Shown: one piece after another, positions 1 to 10,178 of the stretch
Position numbering within the stretch: the stretch's first letter is position 1
How the letters are laid out: every line of letters starts with the position of its first letter
Source of the DNA: Bugula neritina
Lineage: Eukaryota > Bryozoa > Gymnolaemata > Cheilostomatida > Bugulidae
Direction of reading: 5' to 3'
Assembly: GCA_964035545.1 (NCBI GenBank)
Contig: OZ037769.1
Location: forward strand, 11,665,133-11,725,132
Length of the DNA: 60,000 bases
Notes under the pieces: model-generated
The model's input: only the letters and a program-made list of their open reading frames with translations
Database searches by the model: none
What the model was told of the DNA's origin: nothing
Made by a program: the position numbers and the translations under genes

Positions 1-598
1 CTGCACGGTCCGTTGCATCATCAATCTGGTGATGAATCCACCGAATTGTGTTTCATTGCACCGCAATTTGCTAGAGAATACTTGAATATTGAGTACCAGT
101 CACCAAAACGCATGTGCCTCCATGTTGGAATTCTGTTCAATGGCCTAGCGTTACCACACTATGTTTACCATCAGATGACTGTTGGTTTACTAGAGCGGTT
201 TCCTGATGAAGTTGCTGATATCAAAGTCAAGAGAAACGGGGTTGATGTGTATCAAGATGAAATATACACGAGGCTGGTACACGACTACAAGTCAAGAAAA
301 GTGCTTTTATTTGTCTCATCAGATGCAGAAAACATCTGCAAAATGTGGCAGATATTGACTACTTCTACTAACAGCATCCTCAGGCATGTTTTAGAAACAT
401 GGCCCGCATGCAGACCAGTCCCAACAGTTCACTGTGGTCACTGCTTGTTGCTAGGCAACCCTCATCCTATAAAGAAAACATCACCTCAGTGGTGTCTTCG
501 CTCTGTAAACTCGGCTGTTCCTCGTGTCAAATCATATAAAGGATCCTCAACAATCAAGTGTCAAGGAGAAGTAATCCCTGCTGCTTTACTCTATCCAT
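1..598 (+). CDS. COR-like domain exon (C-terminal half)
   Basis: The exon is open from base 1 and ends at a GTATGT donor (599-604), phase 1. The translation has the layout of the C-terminal half of COR domains: a hydrophobic strand ending in a LPHYVYHQMTVGLLERFP segment (comparable to the 'LP.GLFHRLIVRL' element of ROCO proteins), a basic/polar 'KRNGVDVY' turn, a strand LLFVSS, a 'W.I......ILRHVLETWP' helix and a terminal Cys cluster (VHCGHCLL) like the CPHC of MFHAS1-type proteins. This rests on remembered family patterns without an alignment, so another fold is possible. No initiator codon can be assigned. Confidence 0.6.
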
Positions 599-3500
599 GT
601 ATGTTGATTTCGGTTAATTAATTAACTCGTTTATTTATTATGAATATATAAATAAGTTCTGGGCCATGATGCTGATTTACTAACATTTAGACATCGTGGT
701 TGTATATGATATATATTTTGCACTCTGAGATATACTTTATATAATATAAATGTGTAAAAGATCTCATTGAATCCTATATAATGCAGCTCATAAAGCTCTT
801 TCTCTTTCCTCTATTGATAAGTATTTTATGCACATGAATATTTTCATGCGAAATATATTCACTCAAACTGTAATTGCTGCCTAAAAATCTGTAAGTTATT
901 GAATATCGCATAAACAAGTTTTCAAATAGTTTGCTTTATTGCATAGCAAAGCCTTATTCCATGTTATCAAATGAATATTTCTTTTTACCACCTCCCTTTA
1001 ATCACAATCTGAAGAATCTTTGCTTTATTTTGTCATTAAACCATCTTATCAAATTACAGGTGAGACTCTGTCAGAAGCTGATTCTGAGAAGTTTAAAAGT
1101 GCTGTCAGTGAATTGATTGCCAGAGGAGAGAGAAATCAACCAGATACTTCAGGTAGAGAAATGCATATTATTATATATATGGCTGAGCCACTAAATCTAA
1201 CTCTTGGTAAAAATGGAGATGTGTGATTTCTAGATGTTGCAGTGCCTTTAGTTTGGTTACCTTTGCAGTTCCATTGTATGCTAGACTACAACTTTATAGA
1301 GTAACACTTTTCAAAGTAATCTTTTGAATCTAGAATCCATAGCAGTACCTTTGTAGGCTGTTTAGTTCCAATTCCTTGTTTAAATCAATCATACATTGTA
1401 TAGAATCTAAATTTCAAGACATTAACTCTGTTGCACTAAAAAACTGGTACATGATTTTGTGTTCTCCAGTTGAAGATAACGACCAATCAGATCTGAGAAC
1501 TGAGGAGGTTACAGCCAATGATGATCTGAGTGATCTCTCTGATGAAGACGAGTATTTGTACCCTGATGAAGAGAAAGGTGTGCAAATGAGGTTCATAAGA
1601 CCCAAGCTGGAAACGACTACAAACTTGAAAATCAAGCAACTTTTTTCCAACACCGATAAGGTAATATTTCATATAATCTAACATAATATTTAAAGGCAAA
1701 CAAGTGAAATACATATGTAAAATATTTTTATGTAACAAATCCTTATTTCCAGTTTATAACTGCAGGTGTACAGTATGACACGCAAGAGAGGAAGAGCTCT
1801 GATAATAAACAACAAGAACTTTGATAAGAGACCAGATCTGTGTAGGGCAGGTTCAGATGTTGATGTGAAGAATATGTCTGTAATGTTGAAGGATTTCAAA
1901 TTTGATGTTGTGACTCACACAGATCTGAAAACAGAGGTAAGCATGGTGACAGTTTCTACTGAATATAAGCCTATGGTTTTCGTATTGGCATGTAAACATG
2001 TTGTAAAGCTTGGTAACTAGTCAATATTCTGAAAGCCCAATACTCTGAAGGTTCATTGCTCCGAATCTGGTTGTTTATTAAAATAGCACTGTTATTATTT
2101 TTATCTCCTAGAGACCTAGACCTATATGTATTGCATTACAATTAGTCAAGAATTACCTAAAGTAATGTTTTATTTAAATAATTTTCTCTAGTGCTTTATT
2201 TCTATTTCCGTACTGTTTATTTTTTGCATCATCTCCATAACAAATTATGTAACTTGAGAGTTGAATGTCCTGCATAAATTTCAAATTGCACTAAGCTCAG
2301 TATATATGCATGCAAAAATATTGGCAAAAAAGCCTGATTTATAAATTGTTATTCTTAGTAGAGTCTAATTATAAAAAACTGTGCAGTAGTCTCGATGACT
2401 TTAAAAGCTATTCTACTTCTACAACTTATTACTTTAATATATGGTGCAACAACTTGTTTCAGTTAGTGCGTACTAGACAAATATATGTGGACTAATAGAC
2501 CTTCGGAGCAATGGGTCTTTGGAATATTGATTCGTTTCTGTGAAGCTTGCTGACTCAGCATTTACCAACGCATAGTTAAAGGCAGTTTCTGTAGGAAATT
2601 CTGCTTTCTACAAAGTGCAGGTATCTGGTAGAATAAAAGCATTATTCAGCTAATTTAGTAACCAGCCACAAAACTTTCCAGGCTATTCTGTCTACCATCA
2701 AAGATGAAGTTCAACGTGAGGAACATGAAGATCTGGGATGTCATGTGTTGGTTATAATGACTCATGGGGGTGTAGGTGGTTTCATTTATGGAGTAGATAT
2801 GAAGAAAGTGAGTCTCACTCATGTGTATGACCTGTTGACCCCACTGAACTTTCCCGGAATGTCTGGGAAACCAAAGATTGTCATTCTGGAAACTTGCAGT
2901 GGAAGTAAGTGTTTCCTTCAGTAGAAAGTGCTTCGAGAGAGGATTGAAAGTAACTTGCAGATTACTCTAAGCTTTATCTGCTATCAATTTAGTTTATTGC
3001 TTAATCTGCTATCAATTTAGTTTATTGAATAATTGTAATTTAGTAATGGATGGGCAATTTTTTGTTTTAAGTGGGTTTTTTGTTTAAATAATTGATAAAT
3101 CAGCTGTAAGATTTATGTCAATCATGTTAAACCAGATATTTGGCATCACATAAAGAATATATTGATTCTAAACTTGTATAAAATGATATCACAGCTAGGA
3201 TAGATGTTGGGAACAGAGGCATAGACTCAGCACCCAATGTTGGACAAGCTCAGATAGAGCATGCTGAAATCATCTCACCCTCCCCTACCAGAACCCAAAC
3301 CGTTGAGAATACCGAGTTTAAGAATAAGAAGAGCTCTGGTGATTTGCTAGTAGCTGAATCTCCCACTGAGTGTGAGTAGCACAGCTATGCTTTTTTAATA
3401 AATCCTCATAATTGAAAATAGTCCTACTTTTCTCAAGTAATAGGAGTGTTCACAATGTTACTTTGTTTACCATTAAGACAATTTTGGCTTTATCATTTCA

Positions 3501-6500
3501 CAGTAAAGTAAATAATTTGCACTAAGTGGTGGCCTATGCTCACTTGGCAGTGTCTATAAGCATAACCAGTTTATTTCACAGCTGGGATAGATGCTGGCGA
3601 CAGAGACATAGGCCAAGAACCTGGTGTTGGACCAGCTCAGATAAAGGATGCTGGAATAGTGTCACCTTCTCCTGCTGAAAAACAAGAGATTGAGAATCCT
3701 GAGTCTAAGATTAAAAAGAGCTCTGATGATTTGCTAGTAGCTCAATCTATCCCAGAGTGTGAGTAGAGCAGCGATTGATAATTTTAATAAATCGTTATGG
3801 TTAATGTCACTATATTCTTCAAGCATTATAAACACAGATAGTTTTTTGCAAATCACTTCTTCTGTACATCTTTGAATGTGCATTTCACAATAAAGTGAAT
3901 AGTTTGCATTCCATACTGGATGAAAAAAATTAATATCTACTAAAAAATGAGCATTTGTTTCACAGCTGGAAAAGATATTGGTGACAAAAGCATAGACCCA
4001 GTACCTGATGCTCTACTAGCTCAAAAAGAGGATGGGAAGACAGGGTCGCCCCTTCCTGTTAGAATTCCAGGAGATAAAGATGCTGAGGCTATGACCAGAC
4101 TGAACTATGATGATCTGCTAGTAGTGAAAGCTAGCATGGAGTGTGAGTCTACTCAGTGTTGTATTTCTGTATGCATCTTCCCTGAACTATATTTACTAAC
4201 TGAATAATAGACCTCATAGAGGGTGAAGAGGTGTACTGGGGAATGCTACATATTTTTGACAGGGGTGGGCAACTTCTTTTGCTCATGGCCAAGTTCAGAG
4301 GTCAGCCAAAACAAAGAGCCACGTGGTTGTACACTTATTAAATTTGCTGTGCTGTGCTGTGCTGTGCTAATCAGAACAAAAATGACAGTTTTTACTTATC
4401 TTAAGGATTAAAAGGGTCACTGAAAAATGGGCAAAGGGCCACAAGTAGTGAATAGTAGACCACATGGAGGGTCAATAGGTGTACTGGGAATGTTATAGCT
4501 CTGTAGTCAGTATCCACTACTTGCAACACTATACTGATTGTTAATATAATAACCTGGCCAGGTTCCATATTCTCATCACGATGTGTCCCAATTTAATCTC
4601 TGTTTCAGTATTTCAGTGTCAATATTAACTATTGTAGCATTTACATCAAAGATACATCCTGTGTATGGGTCGCTAATGGTTAGAGCTCTTGTTTCTTCAA
4701 TGTATAGACATTCCGGTCACCATGATCTCTGCACTATATTCAAACAAGTAAGTTTACCAGTTTAATTTCTGTAATACAGGCTCCCTTAGCCTACCCCAGA
4801 AACAACGGTTGTATTGGTTTTGTAGCAATGATGAAGGACATTCACTTGTTCCAAGCTTCAAATAAATGATTTTTCATTTGATGTTTAGAAACAGTTGCAT
4901 CCATTGAAACCATATAACCATAATCATAGGATCATGCTAACTGCAACCACAAACTCAGCCTTATGAACCTCCATTTGAATAGTCTAAAGTCATGGTAACT
5001 CAGTAAACCAATCTCTCCCATGACTAACCATTTTTCTCCCAGTATAGTTACAGCAGCCATCACAATGCAACAAGCAAACGTTGTTGTATAAAGAGAATAG
5101 CATGTCAATAGGTGGGCGTGTCTTGTAGTGTATTGCAAAAGACATAGGGCCCTTTCGGATTCCCTATACGTAGCCTACTGGGCTCATCGATGAATTTGCT
5201 CACTTTCTCTCTGTCGAGTACCCTTCGATGAGCTTCTTTTTCGATGGGGTATGCGTTCGCTACTGAATGCATCGCGTAGGGGTGCACGTAGCACCCATCG
5301 AGTAGAGCAATTAATTTTTGATATGACCTTCGACCTTAACTGGCTGCACAAGTATTGACATTTATTTTCATAGCACACACTGGGCGGGAACTACTAATTT
5401 TAATAGTATTATCATTATTATGCGCCCTTATTCCAGCTTTCTCAGTGAAAAGATGCTAAAAAAGTTTAAACCTTACTATCAGCATGTTGTTTTTATCATG
5501 TAGCTGAGCGTGTTTAAAATTTTGTCAAATAAAGGTAAATTATTTATTTTCTGTTCTCAAGAGACTTTGAACCTTCAAAACTATGCAATGGTTTGCTGCC
5601 CACAGTAGAAGTGAATTCCCTCAAATCATTTTGTGTTACAATATTTTGCTTGACTACTTTATGGTTTTTACCCAACTTTGATGTACTTTCAGTATGAATA
5701 GTTAACTCTGCTTGCTTCATTCTACTGCTAGAAAGCTTTTAGTTTAATAGAGAGGTAGCTCTCCTTGAAAGCTTTAGCGTAGGGCCACACGACGCGTTTT
5801 ACACGTTCGTGATGTTCGAGAATACACGCTAGTGACCTGCCTTATGCCCATGACACACTACAGTCGAAACGGCATTATGCCCATGACACACTACAGTCGA
5901 AACTCGACTGTGGCGGCCATTTTGGAGCTGCTCGCGCATGTCTTTAACATCACTTCCTACTTTTTGCTGGTCACACTACAGTTCACTACAAACGATGAAA
6001 GCTAACTGTCTCTAGCCCCGCAGTAAACTTTTAACCAATAGGAATTTTGTAGATTAGTTTCTGCGGTATCCACAGCAACCAAAAAATCAAATTTAGCGCA
6101 ATTTATTGAGATTTACTAGCATAATTCAATAACATTTGCTATTTGTTTTTATCTTAATTTACTAGCTTCACTTATTCAAAATTACTAGCTTCATTTAATG
6201 AGATTTACTAGCTTTATTCCATCGCTTTCGCTAGCATAAAGAATATAATATGCTAATAAAATTCAGCCAAATTAGAATAACCAAATATGCTGATGAAATT
6301 TAGCCAAATTTATCTGCTAAATATTTATTTTCATGGTTAATTTTTATTAAGATGTGCATACATAACTTCATCATAATTATTTCAAAAGTAAAATAATAAA
6401 GTTTTCGAAGAACCAAATCAAATAATAATGCTCGCTAGTAGCACGTGAGATAAGTAAAAGCCCTTAACCAATCAGGGCTTACCTGGCCAGTCAGTGATTG

Positions 6501-7302
6501 GCTGATCGCTGAATGCTGAAGTTGAGCGTTCGACATGTCAAACTCTCATCGCATCGCGAAAAACTGACAGTTGCGTTCAGAATTCAGACAGTTGTGACGT
6601 CACAGAGGTCAACGCTTAGCCTCGAAAACGCGTTCACAGTCGCGTTTCGACTGTAGTGTGGCAGCCCCAATACACAGTACGTGTGTTGCGAGTGCAAAAA
6701 TTTATTAGCCAATGATGTTAGCGTTAAACTTTACTGCTCGCCTACAGGCGTTTGTTTTTAAAACTACGTCATCGGCAAAGTGATTTGGATATTATAAAAG
6801 CGGAAATGCCAACTATATAAAACTGTGCTCGCTAAATATCACATGGTAATAAGCCAATTAGATCAAACACGCACGAGCGTGCCGCTGAGTTCGCTCAGCA
6901 TGCATGCTAGACGCATGAAAATCTCGCTCATTATGTCCAATTTTTGGGCTAAACGTGATTTCTTGCACAGCAACAAGGCTTATAGTAGCACTCATACTTT
7001 CCACTATGACATCATCCTTCTGTCTGAGTATCAAAAGTTAGAATTCTGGGATATTTGACTCATGTCACATGACTCGTAGTCACATAGCTTCAAGTCATAA
7101 ACTTTTTTCTTAGAAATGTAAATTGTTGAAACTTACAGTTAATTATGATTATGTTTAGGTACAGACTAAAGTCAGGAAACTGTGCCTAGAGAAAAGGTTA
7201 GACAGTGGACAGCTGGTTGTAGCCTGGGATACTCTCACTCACATGAGAAAACTTTACCTGTTTCCTGGTTTCAATGGATACAAAAGAGATGATAACTCTT
7301 AA
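1..7302 (+). CDS. COR-domain/caspase-like fusion protein, 5'-partial (10 exons in window)
   Basis: Exons 1-598, 1060-1152, 1470-1660, 1766-1936, 2682-2904, 3195-3371, 3582-3758, 3966-4142, 4617-4747 and 7159-7302 (stop TAA) join to 694 in-frame codons. All junctions have GT and AG, and the phases agree (1,1,0,0,1,1,1,1,0). The order is: COR-like segment, short linker, acidic stretch (SDLSDEDEYLYPDEE), caspase p20, a linker of three repeated exons, then p10. The reading frame is open to the first base, so the 5' part (possibly Roc and LRR) lies outside the window. ROCO proteins are large GTPase-containing signalling proteins and caspases are Cys proteases of cell death and immunity; a COR-caspase join is my inference from frame and phase. 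AATAAA at 7712-7717 is a possible poly(A) signal. The alternative is two genes misjoined at the 598/1060 junction. Confidence 0.87.
1766..2904 (+). CDS. Caspase-like p20 subunit exons
   Basis: Two exons (1766-1936, 2682-2904) encode the large caspase subunit. Visible are the opening strand RGRALIINN, the substrate-pocket Arg in CRAGSDVD, the catalytic His in VIMTHGGVGG, the FIYGVD turn, and the strand before the active Cys in KPKIVILETCSG. The nucleophile block is E-T-C-S-G where classical caspases have Q-A-C-x-G, so Cys and His are kept but the pocket Gln is Glu. The exon ends in phase 1 directly after this motif, at a GTAAGT donor. Confidence 0.92.
3195..4142 (+). repeat. Three tandem 177-bp linker exons of the caspase gene
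   Basis: Copies lie at 3195-3371, 3582-3758 and 3966-4142. Each is exactly 177 bp, starts after CACAG, ends in GAG-T before GTGAGT and is symmetrical (phase 1-1), so any number can be included without changing frame. Copies 1 and 2 are close in sequence (GIDAGDRDIG-type start, SPSP centre, SSDDLLVA end). Copy 3 is more diverged but keeps start and end (NYDDLLVVKASME). Flanking intron sequence, including the stretch before each acceptor, is also partly repeated. The encoded stretches are Asp/Glu/Ser-rich, low-complexity and probably disordered, with many Asp residues that could be processing sites. Confidence 0.93.
4617..7302 (+). CDS. Caspase-like p10 subunit exons
   Basis: Exon 4617-4747 gives a strand ILTIVAFTS, a short loop, then GSLMVRALVSSMYRH (matching the 'GSWFIQAL' helix of caspases) and ends HDLCTIFKQ. 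Exon 7159-7302 continues VQTKVRKLC and closes with HMRKLYLFPGFNG, the usual C-terminal caspase strand, then TAA. The loop before GS reads SKIHPVY where active caspases have an S-x-R-containing loop, so the S1-pocket Arg appears replaced by Ile. The second of two neighbouring AGs (4615-4616) was chosen as acceptor because only it keeps the frame. The intron between the two exons is 2.4 kb and holds repeats. Confidence 0.88.
5100..5340. other. G/C-richer block in the last caspase intron, unknown
   Basis: This intronic block is much less A/T-rich than its surroundings and contains several near-palindromic pieces around ATCGATGA and TTCGATGAGC. The short open frames in it have no recognisable protein and are not bounded by splice sites. 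It may be an old repeat fragment. Confidence 0.3.
5841..6662. mobile_element. MITE-like inverted-repeat element in the last caspase intron
   Basis: CACACTACAGTCGAAAC at 5887-5903 is matched in reverse complement by GTTTCGACTGTAGTGTG at 6644-6660, with the similarity continuing inwards (CGACTGTG). The left end is present twice as a 32-bp tandem duplication (5841-5872, 5873-5904). The interior is A/T-rich and non-coding. No clear target-site duplication was seen, so the boundaries are approximate. Confidence 0.7.
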
Positions 7303-8467
7303 ATATGCACTATAATATATACTTCATTCTATGTTCTCAGATCATAGTAGTGTACTTGTTAAACCTATGCTGATGAACAGTTTACAGTATTGACTTTATA
7401 AGATTCCAGAAATTATTGTGCGCTATGGCAATAGCATTCTGATGAAACTAATAGCCATTCTATTGCAATCATGCTGTATGCGTGACACACATATATGTTG
7501 ACTAATTTGTATACATTTTCATGATTTTGATAACATATTCATCATATAATGTATCCAGTTACAGCTGTTTATATTTATCATGATGCTGCATTTTACTAGA
7601 CTATGAGGTTTTAACATTCATTTTATTATTAATATACAAATTTCCATTGTAGGTTTGTTCTATAATTATGTTAGATTTCACTTAAATTCTGCATATAATC
7701 TCTGCTACCTAAATAAACTGAATAATATCCCAGAATGAAACATTTGAACAATTGTAATCACGCATTATAACAAGAATAGTAACAAAATTATTCACTTCTA
7801 TAATGCTTTATACTTGATGATGTTGACAAGTACTATTAGTGCTTGCATGAGGTCACATGATCTGGCATGTCATGGTGGAAACTGACTCACTCTATATTAC
7901 TGGCATATTAGTTGAAAGCTCTGCCAATGAATAGGAAGCTTCTCAATATGTAGACTGCAAAATGTGGGATGTTGCTATAATTTACTCTAAGTGTTTGGAG
8001 TTGTCCTTTTTTCAAGTCATCAGCAAGGCTTGCTGCCGATTGGCATGACTCAATACCCACTCACCATCTTTGCCCAAAATACGAAACAATTTTTGTTTGA
8101 AAAAAAACTAGCTATTGCAAAAAGTTACTTGACTCAAAGCTACATGACTATAGCAAAATAACCATAAAAATTTAATATGCATGGCAAGAAATAAGTGGGA
8201 GTTTTCTCCTAACTACAGTATAGTCCTATCATAGTCCAGGCTGCATGTAGCCATTATCAGTTCTCTTGAGTCTGTAGTCAGTCTATTCACCTGTTACTGT
8301 TTTCTATATACAAATGCATTCTGCTCTTAGTCTGCAGTTATAAAGATACCACGTACTTGGCTCCATTTCAGTACATGTCTACTTTTAAGCTTTAGCTGTA
8401 GTATAGGGGACCAAGCTGTTGCTATGTTACCGCACTATAGCTAGATTGCTGAGTGTATGTACAGTGG
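7303..8467. other. 3' flank of the caspase gene, no gene seen
   Basis: A/T-rich 3' UTR and intergenic sequence with AATAAA at 7712-7717. I see no reading frame with splice support and no repeat of note. Confidence 0.6.
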
Positions 8468-8818
8468 CTAAGCCTAGAGCCACACTGTGCGTATTTTCGC
8501 ATGCGAAAATTAAAATCACGAGTTGCAAAGGTGTCCACTGTAGCGTCAGTGATGCGTGATAAATAAAGCTTTCATTTTTAAATCGCGCTCGCTTTCAATA
8601 AAACGCAATTTACTGGAATATAGCACTAAATAAAGAAATTGGGCTCGCTGAATAGCTACCAGCCAATTAGGTGACGACGACAGAGGCGATTCGCACTTGC
8701 GTTGAAAATGCAGAGCGACAAGTGCGAAGGTTTTCTCAACGCGCACAGTGGACACCTTTGCTACTTGTGATTTTAATTTTCGCATGCGAAAATACGCACC
8801 GTGTGGCCCTAGGCTAAG
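8468..8818. mobile_element. MITE with ~80-bp terminal inverted repeats (hAT-like ends)
   Basis: The left arm (from TAGAGCCACACTGTGCGTAT, 8475 on) and right arm (to ATACGCACCGTGTGGCCCTA, 8811) are inverted copies over about 80 bp, including a perfect TTTTCGCATGCGAAAA palindrome and a GTGTCCACTGT block. GGCTAAG occurs as a direct repeat at both outer edges (8466-8472, 8812-8818) and may be the target-site duplication. That length and the TAGRGCC ends suggest a hAT-type non-autonomous element. There is no coding capacity. Confidence 0.8.
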
Positions 8819-9432
8819 TGACTCACTATTACTATGCGATTGTATTGTTACTATATGATTGCACTGTTGCTAGGTAACTTATATACTGTAGCTAGGCACT
8901 TCTTTTGAGTATCACTTAAAACTGATAACAGCATTACAGTAAAAAGAAATAGTGCATCATGCTTTAAATAATGTTTTGTGTTTTTTATCCAACTGAATAT
9001 GGGATAATAATGATTTGAAGATATATAGACCATCAGGTAAAGATGAAGCTATTACATATAAATATATACCACACGGTTTTAAAGAAATATAAAATAATTT
9101 TATATAGCCTATGCATTTACTATTTTTACTATGGCTTCCAAAGCAGCCACAGAGCAATATATAGACAGTGACATGATTCGATTTATTCTCATGTATTATA
9201 TGATTTAAAGCTACACTGCTCTATAGCACAAGGGTGCCCGTATGATTCAGGAATATTGAGGAATCTCATAGAAATTTTTTGTTTACAGCTAAAACCAGAC
9301 TATTTTATAAGTACAGCTAGTGGAGTGAGTGAGACATAAGTTACTAGCTATTTGGCTATATATTGTTGTGACTATAACTATGGCAGCTGTAACTTTATCT
9401 GTACTGACAATAGGCATAACTACATGCAGGTA
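8819..9432. other. Intergenic, nothing recognised
   Basis: A/T-rich intergenic sequence between the MITE and the first SINE. No supported gene. Confidence 0.5.
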
Positions 9433-9655
9433 GCAGCCATGGTCTAGGGCCTAGGCCCTAGGGTTAGAGTGTTTGCCTAGTAAACACGAGGTCATAGGCT
9501 TAAGCCCAGAAAAAGGCCATTGGTAATGTTAGGAAGAGCATCCAGTCATAATTGCTCCTGTGCCTCATCTTAAGAAGTCCTTAGCCCGATTTAACAAAAA
9601 CCCTTTCCATCAGGGGTTTCTCACAGGGATAGTGACTATAAACTTGCTTGAGTTC
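9433..9655 (+). mobile_element. tRNA-derived SINE, copy 1
   Basis: It has the same tRNA-like head (GCAGCCATGGTCTAGG...) and the same body (CATCCAGTCATAATTGCTCC; CAGGGGTTTCTCACAGGGAT) as the other four copies. The head contains a small internal duplication (GGGCCTAGGCCCTAGGGTTAG), and the B box is altered to GGCTTAAGCCC, so the promoter is probably degraded. No clear target-site duplication. Confidence 0.85.
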
Positions 9656-10178
9656 TTTTATAGGCATAAATAGATACATGTAACATGTTTATTAGACATG
9701 CACACCAATACAGCATATTCTTCATATATATATAGTTTTGTTAGATTAAGTTTCAAATAAATTCATATAATTCAATTACGCACTTTGTATACAAGCATAA
9801 TGTTTAAATGGGATAAAATAAAAATCATATTATTTCATAATTTTATTGAATAAAATTTTAGCAGTTTTACCTCCTTAGACAAATTGTCAAAACAAAACAA
9901 ATTACAATCGAAAAATAAGCTTTAAAATTTGTATGTAAAATTTACCTAGACATGCCCCTGAATATAAAGACGGCACCCATGAATAAATAAAGAAGGCAAC
10001 TGCTACATAAGAAATGTCCATCTCATAAACATAACTTTATATGGAAATAGTATAGCGAAATTATTATACTAAACATAGCATAAAATTATTATGCAAAATC
10101 TACCTAGTTCCTGGTTATCAATGATAACTAATTTTAAGAAAACACATTAATCAGCTCACAAAACAAACAAAAAAATAA
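9656..10178. other. A/T-rich 3' flank of the PPxY gene
   Basis: Non-coding, very A/T-rich. It probably includes the 3' UTR of the minus-strand PPxY gene; TTTATT (AATAAA on minus) occurs at 9842 and at 9688. Nothing else recognised. Confidence 0.5.

Noticed and set aside
4583-4616. Use of the first AG (4608) or the upstream ATG as the start of the caspase p10 exon
   Set aside because: Only the second AG (4615-4616) keeps the phase with the preceding 177-bp exon and avoids a stop.
8546-8785. 79-residue minus-strand open frame
   Set aside because: It lies entirely inside the MITE and runs into its inverted repeat.
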